DNA of 64,000 bases from Gracilimonas sediminicola (GTDB taxonomy: Bacteria; Bacteroidota; Rhodothermia; Balneolales; Balneolaceae): assembly GCF_024320785.1 (NCBI RefSeq), contig NZ_JANDBC010000001.1, forward strand, positions 1,246,001 to 1,310,000, in the 5' to 3' direction. The position numbers and the translations under genes are program-made. The notes beneath the pieces are model-generated. The model searched no databases and was not told where the DNA came from. It was given only the letters and a program-made list of their open reading frames with translations. Positions within the stretch are counted from its first letter, which is position 1. The number at the start of each line of letters is the position of its first letter. This document shows positions 8,297 through 16,885 of this stretch, in pieces.

Positions 8297-8368
8297 CGCA
8301 AAGAAGTCGCAGAGTACGCTAAGAGTATGTAACTTTGCGAGCTCTGCGCATCCATAGCGTTGTTTGCG
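8297..8368. repeat. GCAAAGA-type intergenic hairpin
   Basis: Three blocks on the left pair in order with three on the right: CGCAAA (8297-8302) with TTTGCG (8363-8368), CGCAGAG (8308-8314) with CTCTGCG (8342-8348), and CGCTAAG (8317-8323) with CTTTGCG (8333-8339, one mismatch). The wording GCGCAAAGAAGTCGCAGAG recalls dispersed AACGCAAAG-type repeats seen in many bacterial genomes. It lies between the DUF3822-like gene and rsmD. Confidence 0.6.
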
Positions 8369-8492
8369 TGAAAAATTACATGTTTGTGATTTCTGATTAA
8401 ACCCTGACACGTTCGGGAGAATTGCGAGATTATGAATATCTTTATGGATGGTTTTCGATTCCTAATTTCTAATGTAAAACTCCAAACATCCC

Positions 8493-9047
8493 ATGCGGAT
8501 AATTACCGGAAAACTGAAAGGCCGACATTTCAACATTCCGAAAGGACTGGATGTCCGCCCTACCACCGATCGCACCAAAGAAAGCATCTTCAACCTGATT
8601 GAAGCTCGTGTTTTTATGGAAGGAACCCAGATTCTGGATCTCTTTGCCGGCTCGGGTAACCTTGGCTTTGAAGCTATTTCCCGTGGCGCACGGCATGTAA
8701 CTTCTGTTGAACTGGATGCCCAGAACGTGAAGCAAATTGAAAAGACGGCGGCCGAGTTTGGCATTGATGACCAAATGCGGATTGTGTGTTCCGATGCTCA
8801 ACGCTTTCTGAATGGCATGGCTATTCCCTATCACTTTATTTTTTGTGATCCGCCTTATGACTATCCCTTTATGGATGAACTTATCGACCAGGTTTTTGAA
8901 GAAAATTGGTTAACGGATGAAGGCTGGCTTATCCTGGAGCACGACAAATACAAGGATTTCACCGATCACCCCAAGTGCACTTTTTCAAAGGCCTATGGCC
9001 GAACCATCGTTAGCATCTTTCAAAAGCATCCGGTAGATTCGGAATAA
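8493..9047 (+). CDS. rsmD: 16S rRNA (guanine(966)-N2)-methyltransferase RsmD
   Basis: This enzyme methylates G966 of 16S rRNA in the small subunit using S-adenosylmethionine. The 184-residue protein starts with the family signature MRIITGKLKGRHFNIP, then RPTTDRTKESIFNL. It has the SAM-binding motif LDLFAGSGNLGFEAISRGA near residue 50 and the catalytic CDPPY near residue 115. It lies ten bases before coaD, a pairing common in many phyla, and the two are likely one operon. Confidence 0.96.
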   Translation: MRIITGKLKGRHFNIPKGLDVRPTTDRTKESIFNLIEARVFMEGTQILDLFAGSGNLGFEAISRGARHVTSVELDAQNVKQIEKTAAEFGIDDQMRIVCSDAQRFLNGMAIPYHFIFCDPPYDYPFMDELIDQVFEENWLTDEGWLILEHDKYKDFTDHPKCTFSKAYGRTIVSIFQKHPVDSE

Positions 9048-9056
9048 ATTCACCCT

Positions 9057-9554
9057 ATGAAAACAATCGCTTTATATCCCGGGTCGTTTGATCCCATCAC
9101 CAATGGCCACCTCGACATTCTGGAACGTGCAACCAACCTGTTTGATCATGTGATCGTAACCGTTGCCGTTAACAAAGAAAAGAAAGCCGTTTTTTCAGGG
9201 GATGAACGGGTCAATCTCATTAAGGCGTGTATAGCCAATAAAGTGTGGGCAAAAAAGGTAGAGGTAAATCAGTTTACGGGATTGCTGGTTGATCATGCCC
9301 AAAAAATGAATGCAGATACACTGGTTCGCGGTGTTCGTCAGATTTCTGATTTCGAATACGAATTCCGGATGGCCCTCACCAACAAGCGCCTCGCTCCCAA
9401 TGTGGATACCGTTTTCCTGATGCCGGATGAAGAATTCACGTTCATCTCCGCTTCTATTGTAAAGGAAGTAGCATACTGGGGCGGCGACCTTAGCTCTTTT
9501 GTCCCCGAAAATGTAGCCATGGCTCTTAAAGAAAAGTTTAAGGATAAGGGATAG
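9057..9554 (+). CDS. coaD: Phosphopantetheine adenylyltransferase
   Basis: CoaD joins ATP and 4'-phosphopantetheine to make dephospho-CoA, the penultimate step of coenzyme A synthesis. At 165 residues it is of normal length. The nucleotidyltransferase T/HxGH motif appears as GSFDPITNGHLDI at residues 9-21, and the C-terminal KMSKS-like element appears as FISASIVKEVA. RGVRQISDFEYEFRMA is the usual substrate-binding helix region. It follows rsmD in the same operon. Confidence 0.97.
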   Translation: MKTIALYPGSFDPITNGHLDILERATNLFDHVIVTVAVNKEKKAVFSGDERVNLIKACIANKVWAKKVEVNQFTGLLVDHAQKMNADTLVRGVRQISDFEYEFRMALTNKRLAPNVDTVFLMPDEEFTFISASIVKEVAYWGGDLSSFVPENVAMALKEKFKDKG

Positions 9555-9564
9555 AAACTGTTTT

Positions 9565-9685
9565 AAACTTGTCCAAAGTTACTAAGGCCCCATTTTATTG
9601 ATGGCGCACCACCTGAACTAACTTGCCCAAAGTTACTAAGGCCCCGTTTTATGACAGGCGCACCATTTTAACTTTGGACAAGTTT
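9565..9685. repeat. 121-bp element with terminal inverted repeats and an internal direct repeat
   Basis: AAACTTGTCCAAAGTT (9565-9580) is perfectly inverted at 9670-9685. Inside, a 44-base unit at 9567-9610 is repeated at 9621-9664 with 38 of 44 bases identical. Each unit contains AAAGTTACTAAGGCCCC and ends GGCGCACC. It lies in the 220-bp gap after coaD and has no coding frame. Confidence 0.75.
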
Positions 9686-9774
9686 ATTAGAACCGAAAAA
9701 TAATCTACTTTTCTTTCTTTCAGCCTTTATATTTTTATCGTTCTGAAACTCACTCCTACACCATTCTCTAAATT

Positions 9775-10968
9775 ATGATTTCAAATCGCGCACAAAATTT
9801 ACAGCCATCTGCAACGCTAAAAGTTACCGGTCGGGCCAAGGAGCTGAAGCGACAGGGGAAATCTATCGTCTCATTGAGCGCCGGTGAACCGGATTTCAAA
9901 ACGCCCAAACATATTTGCGATGCAGCGATCAAAGCTATTGAAGATGGCTTCCATGGATACACCATGAACCCGGGAACTCCGGAATTACGCGAGGCTATTT
10001 GTGCGAAACTGAAACGCGATAACAACCTGGATTACGACCCTTCCCAAATTATCTGCTCGAACGGGGCTAAGCAGTCGGTTGGATTCAGCCTGCTCGCGTT
10101 GGTCAATCCCGGGGATGAGGTGATCATTCCCGCCCCTTACTGGGTTTCATATCCTGAGATGACCCGATTGGCAGAAGGAGAATCAGTAACGGTCCGCACT
10201 TCCTTCGAGAATAATTTCAAGCTAACACCGCAACAGCTTGAAGATGCCATCACCGAAAAGACCAAAGCTTTAATTCTGTGTTCCCCATCCAACCCAACCG
10301 GTGCCCATTACACTGCCAATGAGCTTGAAGAGCTGGCTGAGGTACTCCGCAAACACCCTCAGGTGTATGTAATTTCTGATGAGATTTATGAGTACATCGT
10401 TTTTGAAGGAGACCATGTCAGCATTCTGAACGTAGCGCCGGACCTTAAAGACCGCGTATTGCTGATCAACGGTTTTTCTAAAGGATTCGCGATGACCGGC
10501 TGGAGGCTGGGCTATCTTGCTGCTTCCAATGAAATTGTGAGTGCAGTTTCGAAAATTCAAAGTCAGGAAACGTCTGCTCCTTCTTCCATCTCCCAAAAAG
10601 CTGGAGAAGCAGCCTACAAAGGCAGTCTCGATGAAGTTGAAACCATGCGGGAGCAATTCAAAAAACGTCGTGACTATCTCGTTGATAAACTGAATTCTTT
10701 TGATGGTGTCAGCTGCTTCACTCCCGGCGGTGCATTTTACGTATTTCCGGACATCTCACATTACATCGGCTCCCAAAAACCGGATGGTTCAGACATTGAA
10801 TCTTCCACCGATCTGTGCCTCTACCTGCTTGATGAGTTTGGCCTCGCCCTCGTTCCCGGTGATGCCTTCGGTGAGCCGAATGGCGTCCGGCTTAGCTACG
10901 CAGCCTCGATGGATGATTTGGAAGAAGCCATGAAACGTTTTGAGAAGGGATTAAAGAGTTTAAACTAA
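9775..10968 (+). CDS. Aspartate aminotransferase (class I PLP-dependent)
   Basis: This 397-residue fold-type I aminotransferase most likely converts aspartate and 2-oxoglutarate to oxaloacetate and glutamate. The opening SATLKVTGRAKELKRQGK and LSAGEPDFKTPKHI are typical of the Bacillus/Thermus type (subfamily Ib). The PLP-binding lysine is K236 in NGFSKGFAMTGWRLGY; YWVSYPEM and CSPSNPTGAHY hold other active-site residues. The C-terminal arginine that binds the substrate carboxylate is in GVRLSYAAS. Prephenate transamination is a possible second activity in this subfamily. It appears to be a single-gene unit. Confidence 0.92.
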   Translation: MISNRAQNLQPSATLKVTGRAKELKRQGKSIVSLSAGEPDFKTPKHICDAAIKAIEDGFHGYTMNPGTPELREAICAKLKRDNNLDYDPSQIICSNGAKQSVGFSLLALVNPGDEVIIPAPYWVSYPEMTRLAEGESVTVRTSFENNFKLTPQQLEDAITEKTKALILCSPSNPTGAHYTANELEELAEVLRKHPQVYVISDEIYEYIVFEGDHVSILNVAPDLKDRVLLINGFSKGFAMTGWRLGYLAASNEIVSAVSKIQSQETSAPSSISQKAGEAAYKGSLDEVETMREQFKKRRDYLVDKLNSFDGVSCFTPGGAFYVFPDISHYIGSQKPDGSDIESSTDLCLYLLDEFGLALVPGDAFGEPNGVRLSYAASMDDLEEAMKRFEKGLKSLN

Positions 10969-11035
10969 CCAAAAAGTCTTATTTTGATGTAATTCTTGGT
11001 TTTATCATATTTAGATATAAATTCATATAATTATT

Positions 11036-11269
11036 ATGGCAACACAAGAGAAAGACAAGAAACTTGAAATCATAAACTTCGTTTCCGAAACAAACGATTC
11101 AGGTTTGATCAATGCTATTCATGAATTTTTGCAGGACTTTACTAGACATGGCGACTTCTGGGAGGATCTATCAGATAATGAAAAAACAAAAATTGAAGAA
11201 GGTTTAGAAGACATACGTGAAGGTCGCATCACTCCTCATGAGGAAGTGAAAGAAAAATATGGACTATGA
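11036..11269 (+). CDS. Antitoxin of a RelE/ParE-type toxin-antitoxin pair
   Basis: This 77-residue acidic protein has the length and C-terminal pattern (LSDNEKTKIEEGLEDIREGR) of antitoxins that precede RelE/ParE toxins in Bacteroidota. Its end overlaps the toxin start by 11 bases. A candidate promoter, TTTG (10983-10986) spaced 21 bases from TATTTAGA (11008), lies just upstream; this spacing fits Bacteroidota promoters but is only suggestive. The antitoxin is expected to bind the toxin and repress the operon. Confidence 0.8.
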   Translation: MATQEKDKKLEIINFVSETNDSGLINAIHEFLQDFTRHGDFWEDLSDNEKTKIEEGLEDIREGRITPHEEVKEKYGL

Positions 11270-11561
11270 TTTTGAAATCTTATGGTCTGAAAAGGCATTA
11301 AATGATCTTGACAGAATTTTAGAATATCTCGAGACACAATGGACATTGACGGAAGTTCAAAATTTCAAGAAAATCCTTTTCCAAAGAATTGGCTTGATTG
11401 GTAAATACCCTAAATTATTTCGCCCCTCAAAAATCAAACCTTATCTTCGTAGATCAGTCCTCTCCAAGCAAACCTCTATTTATTATCAAGTTGATAAGCA
11501 TAAACCTCGAATCACAATTGTCCGGCTCTTTGATAATCGGATGGATATAAGAAAACTATAA
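11259..11561 (+). CDS. RelE/ParE family toxin
   Basis: This 100-residue basic protein has the RelE/ParE superfamily pattern: an N-terminal beta strand and helix (FEILWSEKALNDLDRILEYL), a central KYPKLFRPSKIKPYLRRSVL, and a terminal IVRLFDNRMDIRKL strand. Members are either ribosome-dependent mRNA endonucleases (RelE) or gyrase inhibitors (ParE); the sequence alone does not settle which. It starts inside the antitoxin gene, so the pair is translationally coupled. Confidence 0.85.
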   Translation: MDYDFEILWSEKALNDLDRILEYLETQWTLTEVQNFKKILFQRIGLIGKYPKLFRPSKIKPYLRRSVLSKQTSIYYQVDKHKPRITIVRLFDNRMDIRKL

Positions 11562-11608
11562 TATCAGTTCTCCAAGAACCGCAGGATACTTGGACGTTCT
11601 TTGAATCC

Positions 11609-13138
11609 TTATATCTTATCAATCGCCAGCTTGTAGGTGGGGTCTTCCATCACATTCACGTCAATGATGGCATCCGCATCCTGAAGGAGTTTTCGACAGT
11701 CTTTGCTCAGGTGTTTCAGGTGAACGGTCTTCCCAACTTTGTTATACCGTTCGGTGATTTTATTCAATGCCTCAATAGCTGACATATCTACCACCCGGCT
11801 TTCCTCAAAATCGATGATCACTTCGTCCGGGTCGTTCAGCACATCAAACTTTGAATTGAAAACGGTTACGGAACCAAAGAAAAGCGGGCCGTAAATTTCG
11901 TAATGCTTAATGCCGTCTTCGTCGATATGCTTGCGGGCACGAATTCGCTTGGCATTATCCCAGGCAAAAACGAGAGCGGCGATAATCACCCCAACAATAA
12001 CGGCCAGCGCCAGGTTATGCAGAACTGCTGTTACTAACGTCACCGTTACCATCACAAATATATCGGAAGCCGGCATCCGGTTGAAGGTCCGGAAACTTGC
12101 CCATTCAAAAGTACCGATAGCAACCATAATCATCAGTCCGGTGAGAGCTGCCATAGGCATCAACTCAATTACCGGCGCTCCAAACATGATAAAAACAAGC
12201 AGCATCAGCGATGCAACAATACCCGAGATTCGGGTTCGGGCTCCGGAAGACACGTTAATCAAGCTCTGGCCGATCATAGCGCAACCGCCCATTCCTGAAA
12301 ATAAACCGGACAAAATATTTGCAGATCCCTGGGCAATGGCTTCCTGATTTCCGCTTCCGCGGGTTTCGGTGATTTCATCAATAATGTTCAGTGTTAGTAA
12401 ACTTTCAATTAAGCCAACCCCAGCAATAATAGCTGAATAAGGCAGAATCACCATAAAGGCCTCCCAGGTAAATGGAATTTCAGGAATATGAAACGGAGGA
12501 AATCCGCCCGAAATGGATGCAATATCGCCCACGGTCCGGGTTTCGATTCCGAGAACTACCACCACTCCGAAAACCGTTAAAATGGCAACAAGAGATGCAG
12601 GCACCGCTTTGGTTAATTTCGGCAACCCCCAGATAATGAGCATGGTTAAAGCAACCAGACCTAATAACACATACATGCTTTGTCCGGTCATCCATTCCCC
12701 TGAAGGTGTTTTAAATTGAGCCAGCTGCGACATGAAAATGATAACCGCCAGTCCGTTTACAAACCCAAAGATGACGGGGTGTGGGACAAGTCGCATCAGT
12801 TTACCGAGCTTCAATGCTCCGGCAGCTATCTGAATGATCCCTGCCAAAATCACGGCTCCGAATATGTATTCCACTCCATGTGATTGAGCCAGGGCAACCA
12901 ATACCACGGCAATAGCTCCGGTTGCTCCGGAAATCATTCCCGGCCGGCCACCAATAATGGAGGTTACCAATCCCATCATAAAGGCAGCGTACAAGCCCGT
13001 TAAAGGAGAAAGGCCGGCAATCATCGCGAATGCCACTGCTTCGGGAATCAGTGCCATAGACACGGTGATACCCGCTAAAATTTCAGTCTTATAGTCTATT
13101 TTATCGTTGAGACCGAACAGGTCTAAATACTTCTTCAT
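11609..13138 (-). CDS. SulP family anion transporter with STAS domain
   Basis: This 509-residue inner-membrane transporter has about 12-14 helices in the first 400 residues and a cytoplasmic STAS domain from about 410 to 500 (PDEVIIDFEESRVVDMSAIEAL). The opening YKTEILAGITVSMALIPEAVAFAMIAGLSP is the SulP signature region. Length and the compact STAS domain resemble BicA-type sodium-bicarbonate or sulfate carriers, but the substrate is not determined. It is transcribed opposite to its neighbours and appears monocistronic. Confidence 0.92.
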   Translation of the reverse strand: MKKYLDLFGLNDKIDYKTEILAGITVSMALIPEAVAFAMIAGLSPLTGLYAAFMMGLVTSIIGGRPGMISGATGAIAVVLVALAQSHGVEYIFGAVILAGIIQIAAGALKLGKLMRLVPHPVIFGFVNGLAVIIFMSQLAQFKTPSGEWMTGQSMYVLLGLVALTMLIIWGLPKLTKAVPASLVAILTVFGVVVVLGIETRTVGDIASISGGFPPFHIPEIPFTWEAFMVILPYSAIIAGVGLIESLLTLNIIDEITETRGSGNQEAIAQGSANILSGLFSGMGGCAMIGQSLINVSSGARTRISGIVASLMLLVFIMFGAPVIELMPMAALTGLMIMVAIGTFEWASFRTFNRMPASDIFVMVTVTLVTAVLHNLALAVIVGVIIAALVFAWDNAKRIRARKHIDEDGIKHYEIYGPLFFGSVTVFNSKFDVLNDPDEVIIDFEESRVVDMSAIEALNKITERYNKVGKTVHLKHLSKDCRKLLQDADAIIDVNVMEDPTYKLAIDKI

Positions 13139-13591
13139 CTATTTTTTTGGAATACTAAATGGGTTAACTAAATCGATTTTATTGTAGATGTCCAGGCGAA
13201 AAGAAAGGCGTAATGGGAAAGGAAAATGCCGGACTGATTCTTTATTTGAAGCAAGTTAAACTACGGACTTTAACTCTCCGAGAGTACCACTTTCTAAACT
13301 TTTCGTGTTATGAAATCATGAACTTAGTTGTATCTGTTCAATTTGAATATGGAAGCGGTTTTCTGAAGAGATAGCCCTGTTCTTTAAAAGCCTTGATTCG
13401 ATTCATCTTCAAATTGAGACATTATTTCCGAAGTTTCACGACTGTTTTCCAACTCGCCAACTGTCTTTTTTCCTGTCTTTTGTGCGAGCCCGCCCCTAAG
13501 CGTCTATCAAAATTACCGGCCGGGTTTTATTGGCACAGAATTTGATAGAAATTGGTTCGTATATTCGACCCGAATTTAAATCAACAGAACA
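13139..13591. other. Divergent intergenic region between sulP and the FmdB-like gene
   Basis: This 453-bp non-coding stretch must contain the promoters of both flanking genes. Near the FmdB side, TTTG at 13541 and TATATTCG at 13560-13567 resemble Bacteroidota -33 and -7 elements, but the 15-base spacing is short. No repeat, small gene or stable terminator is visible. Confidence 0.5.
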
Positions 13592-13885
13592 ATGCCTACA
13601 TACGAGTACAAAAGAGAAGACGGAACTACTTTTGAAATCATCCAAAAGATGAGTGAACCTGCTTTGGAAAACTGCCCTACAACCGGACAAAAAGTGAAGC
13701 GCATTATTTCCGGTGGCGGAGGCGTGGTTTACAAAGGTGATGGCTGGTATGTAACCGATTACAAGAACGGAGGTAAGAAATCAACCTCAACTCCTCCCGC
13801 CGAAAGTTCAGATAAAGATAATGGGGCTCCGGAAACCAAAGCTGAAGCACCGAAGGCTAAAGCCGACAAAGAAACCAAATCGTAA
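13592..13885 (+). CDS. FmdB-like protein lacking zinc-ribbon cysteines
   Basis: This 97-residue protein aligns with the FmdB/CxxC_CxxC_SSSS family at both ends: MPTYEYK at the start and ISGGGGVVYKGDGWYVTDYK in the middle. The usual two CxxC zinc knuckles are gone: KREDG stands where the first pair should be and NCPTTGQ, with one cysteine, where the second should be. Residues 58-97 are a low-complexity tail rich in Lys, Ala, Ser and Glu. FmdB was proposed as a regulator of formamidase genes; the general role is unknown. Confidence 0.8.
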   Translation: MPTYEYKREDGTTFEIIQKMSEPALENCPTTGQKVKRIISGGGGVVYKGDGWYVTDYKNGGKKSTSTPPAESSDKDNGAPETKAEAPKAKADKETKS

Positions 13886-13894
13886 GTCGTTAAT

Positions 13895-13942
13895 GGTTCA
13901 TCGTTATTCGTATATTCTGTTTTACACAAATAACGATGAACC
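13895..13942 (+). repeat. Inverted repeat after the FmdB-like gene
   Basis: GGTTCATCGTTATTCGT (13895-13911) is complementary to ACAAATAACGATGAACC (13926-13942) at 16 of 17 positions, with a 14-base loop. It begins ten bases after the FmdB-like stop. It could act as a terminator, although the following sequence is not T-rich. Confidence 0.65.
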
Positions 13943-13967
13943 CATAACCATTGGATAGCATCATCCC

Positions 13968-14540
13968 ATGGAGCACAGCAAAGCATATCAGGAAGCGTTA
14001 GACCAATTTGTCCTACTCTGGGGTGAAATGGCATCGGCATGGGGCATCAATAAAACCATGTCTCAGATTCACGCATTGCTGTATGCGGAATCTCATCCGC
14101 TGGATACTGACTCCATCATGGATACGCTCGATATCAGCCGCGGAAATGCCAACATGAATCTCCGTCGGTTGCTGGATTGGGAGCTCATCCATAAAAAGAG
14201 CTTTCCCGGGGATCGCAAAGATTATTACTCCGCCGAAACCGATGTCTGGAAAATTGTTTCCACCATTATCCGGGAGCGGCAACAACGCGAAATAGCGCCT
14301 ATCCGTGAAAACCTGGAAAAGTGTATTGAAACACTGGAGTCAGGCGGACTTAATGATGAGGAAAGCAAAGAGTTCAAAGTCCGCATTGAGAACTACATGG
14401 AGTTCCTTGAGATGTTTGAGCGTTTTACCGGAGCCCTTCTCCCCTATATCAACAAAAAGAATTTAAAATTCCTGAAGCAGCTCGTTAAACTTGTAGAAGT
14501 AAAAGAATCGCTGACCGGAAAAAAGGACACTGATGACTAA
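13968..14540 (+). CDS. GbsR/MarR-type transcriptional regulator
   Basis: This 190-residue protein has a winged helix-turn-helix in residues 25-85 (INKTMSQIHALLYAE, then ISRGNANMNLRRLLDWELI) and a long helical C-terminal half. The pattern is that of the GbsR group, whose founding member represses glycine-betaine synthesis genes in Bacillus. No osmolyte genes adjoin it, so its targets are unknown. Its end overlaps yraN by eight bases. Confidence 0.87.
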   Translation: MEHSKAYQEALDQFVLLWGEMASAWGINKTMSQIHALLYAESHPLDTDSIMDTLDISRGNANMNLRRLLDWELIHKKSFPGDRKDYYSAETDVWKIVSTIIRERQQREIAPIRENLEKCIETLESGGLNDEESKEFKVRIENYMEFLEMFERFTGALLPYINKKNLKFLKQLVKLVEVKESLTGKKDTDD

Positions 14541-14898
14541 GAAGTCGCACCGAGAAATTGGAAACGATGGGGAAGATCTCGCCTGTGCTTACCTTGAATC
14601 CAAAGGATGGAGAATTTTAGAGCGGAACTATTTTTTTGAACACTCTGAAGTGGATATCGTGGCGTATGATGACACCGCTATCGTATTCGTTGAAGTTAAG
14701 TACCGTACTAATACAAAATTCGGTCAGCCTTTTGAGCACGTAACCGAAGAGAAAGTTCAGCATATCTTCAAAGCTGCCGAGGCCTGGATGTACGAACGAA
14801 AAATGGAGGGGTCTCCGATGCGATTTGATATCGTCGGGATTGTGCAGAAAAAGAATGAGGCTCCGGAATTCAATCATATTGAGGATGCGTTTAGGTAG
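14533..14898 (+). CDS. YraN family protein (UPF0102), putative endonuclease-like
   Basis: At 121 residues this is of normal family length. It keeps the order typical of YraN: GNDGEDLACAYLESKGWRILERNY, then EVDIVAYDDTAIVFVEVKYR, where the acidic residues and ExK match the PD-(D/E)xK nuclease core. The cellular role is not known. It overlaps the upstream regulator gene by eight bases and is followed by a long nested inverted repeat. Confidence 0.93.
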   Translation: MTKKSHREIGNDGEDLACAYLESKGWRILERNYFFEHSEVDIVAYDDTAIVFVEVKYRTNTKFGQPFEHVTEEKVQHIFKAAEAWMYERKMEGSPMRFDIVGIVQKKNEAPEFNHIEDAFR

Positions 14899-14905
14899 AG
14901 AGGTT

Positions 14906-15061
14906 TTAGGTGTTAGGGGCAAGGTGTTAGGTGTTAGTCATTCAGAGCAAAGCGATGAATCTTTGCCCTGAATTGCTTACCAAACATATTCTGGCATAGA
15001 TCATTCGGAAGTATCCTCAGGATGACCCACTAAAACCTAACACCTTGCGACTAACACCTAA
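14906..15061. repeat. Nested intergenic inverted repeat (TTAGGTGTTAG type with inner GTCATTC element)
   Basis: Outer arms at 14906-14937 and 15030-15061 pair at 29 of 32 positions and are built of TTAGGTGTTAG words also seen at 3886-4016. Between them, GTCATTCAGAGCAAAGCG (from 14937) and CATTCGGAAGTATCCTCAGG (from 15003) are the two sides of the widespread GTCATTCTGAGC...TCAGAATGAC-type dispersed repeat. One palindromic element therefore sits inside another. Confidence 0.7.
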
Positions 15062-15124
15062 TCTTTGAATGCAAATCCATTAGTTACTATCATCCGATAA
15101 ATTAAATTTTAGCCCATACTTTTT

Positions 15125-16885
15125 ATGCCCTACACCAATCAGGATATCGCCGCCAAACTCCGTGAAGTTTCCCAACTTATGCAGCTCGCGGGTGAGAACC
15201 GATTCAAAGTTATAGCCTTTGATAAAGCCGCCCAGACGATTGAGGGACTTGGGGATGACATCAACGAGTACATCAAAGAAAAAAACCTGACGGATATAAA
15301 AGGGATTGGTAAATCCATTGCTGAAGACATTTATGCGCTGGAAGAAACCGGTGAAATGCCCGTGCTGGAAGCGTTCAAAGAAAAAGTACCGGAAGGTTTG
15401 ATCGATTGGCTGGGTATTTCTGGACTCGGCCCCAAGAACGCTTATAAAATCCATAAAGAACTGGGTATCAGTACTATTGATGAGCTGAAGGAAAAGATTG
15501 AAGACGGCTCTGTGGCATCGCTTTCAGGATTGGGGCAGAAATCGGCGGAGAAAATAAAGAAATCCATTGAATGGATGGAGAAGTTTGATGAACGCTGCCG
15601 TCTGGATCAAGCCCAAGAAATCGCCAGTACCATTTTTGACAGCCTGAAAGATCAGGAAGGGGTTCAGCAGATTGAAGTTGCCGGCTCCTACCGTCGCGGA
15701 CTGGAAACCATTGGCGACATCGACATATTGATTGCCGCTGACGAAAAACACATTAACCCGTTGTTCGATGTTTTCACCAATCACGAACGCGTGACGGAAG
15801 TACTTGGTAAAGGAGACACCAAGAGCTCGGTTAGAACCAAAGAAGGCCGCCAGGTGGATTTACGCATCGTAAAGCCTGAGGAATTCCCGGCCGCCCTTAT
15901 GTATTTCACCGGAAGTAAAGAACACAATGTGGTTTTAAGGCAGCGTGCCCGCGATCGTGGAATGAGCCTAAATGAATATGGATTGTTTAAGCTGAACGAC
16001 AACGGTGACACCAACTTTGATGCTCCGGTTGAATTTTCGAGTGAGTCGGATATTTACGAGAAACTGGATATGCACTTTGTGCCGCCTGAGCTTCGCGAAG
16101 ACCGTGGTGAGTTCGACATCTACGAAGAACAGCAGGATTTTGACCTCGTTTCTGATGAAGATATTCGGGGTGTTATTCATGCTCACAGCACCTGGAGTGA
16201 TGGAAAGTACTCCATCAAAGAAATGGCCGAAGCCTGTATGGAACGGGGATATGAATATCTTGGGCTTACCGATCATTCCAAAACGGCGGCTTATGCAGGC
16301 GGACTTTCAGTAGATGAAATTAAACAGCAGTGGGAAGAAATTGATCAGCTGAACGAGGAATTCAGCGATGCCGGCAAAAGTTTTGTGATTTTTAAAGGCA
16401 TTGAATCCGATATTCTGGCCGATGGTTCTTTAGATTATGAGGATGATATTCTGGAAGGTTTTGATTTCGTCATCGCCAGTGTGCACCAATCACTGGAAAT
16501 GTCCCGGGATAAAATGATGGAACGGATGCGGAATGCTATCAAAAATCCATATACCAGAATTCTGGGTCACCCAACAGGCCGGCTGCTCCTGAAAAGAAAC
16601 GGCAGCGATTTAGACCTTAACGAACTGGTTGCCCTGGCAGCCGAACATAATACAGCGATTGAAATCAATGCCAATCCGCGCCGGCTCGACCTTGACTGGA
16701 GATTTGGCAACAAAGCTATGGAAGTCGGGCTCATGACTTCCATCAACCCTGATGCTCACTCCACCGATGGCATTGACGATATTCCATACGGTGTGCGTAT
16801 TGCCCGAAAAGGAAAGTATGGGAAAGGCCGTGTACTGAATGCGAAAAGTGCGGAAGAGGTAAGGTCCTTTTTTGAGGCAAGATAA
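15125..16885 (+). CDS. polX: DNA polymerase/3'-5' exonuclease PolX
   Basis: This 586-residue repair enzyme fills short gaps, as in base excision repair. Residues 1-150 are the helix-hairpin-helix region (LTDIKGIGKSIAEDIYAL and SGLGPKNAYKIHKELG). The polymerase X palm follows, with the metal-binding GSYRRGLETIGDIDILI near residue 200. A PHP domain begins at about 348 (VIHAHSTWSDG, then GLTDHSK), which supplies exonuclease and phosphoesterase activity. Domain order and length match bacterial PolX. Its stop codon is the first three bases of a perfect 40-bp palindrome. Confidence 0.95.
   Translation: MPYTNQDIAAKLREVSQLMQLAGENRFKVIAFDKAAQTIEGLGDDINEYIKEKNLTDIKGIGKSIAEDIYALEETGEMPVLEAFKEKVPEGLIDWLGISGLGPKNAYKIHKELGISTIDELKEKIEDGSVASLSGLGQKSAEKIKKSIEWMEKFDERCRLDQAQEIASTIFDSLKDQEGVQQIEVAGSYRRGLETIGDIDILIAADEKHINPLFDVFTNHERVTEVLGKGDTKSSVRTKEGRQVDLRIVKPEEFPAALMYFTGSKEHNVVLRQRARDRGMSLNEYGLFKLNDNGDTNFDAPVEFSSESDIYEKLDMHFVPPELREDRGEFDIYEEQQDFDLVSDEDIRGVIHAHSTWSDGKYSIKEMAEACMERGYEYLGLTDHSKTAAYAGGLSVDEIKQQWEEIDQLNEEFSDAGKSFVIFKGIESDILADGSLDYEDDILEGFDFVIASVHQSLEMSRDKMMERMRNAIKNPYTRILGHPTGRLLLKRNGSDLDLNELVALAAEHNTAIEINANPRRLDLDWRFGNKAMEVGLMTSINPDAHSTDGIDDIPYGVRIARKGKYGKGRVLNAKSAEEVRSFFEAR

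Noticed and set aside
10270-10656. 128-residue antisense frame in the aminotransferase gene
   Set aside because: It is opposite conserved active-site coding and has no start signal or known family.
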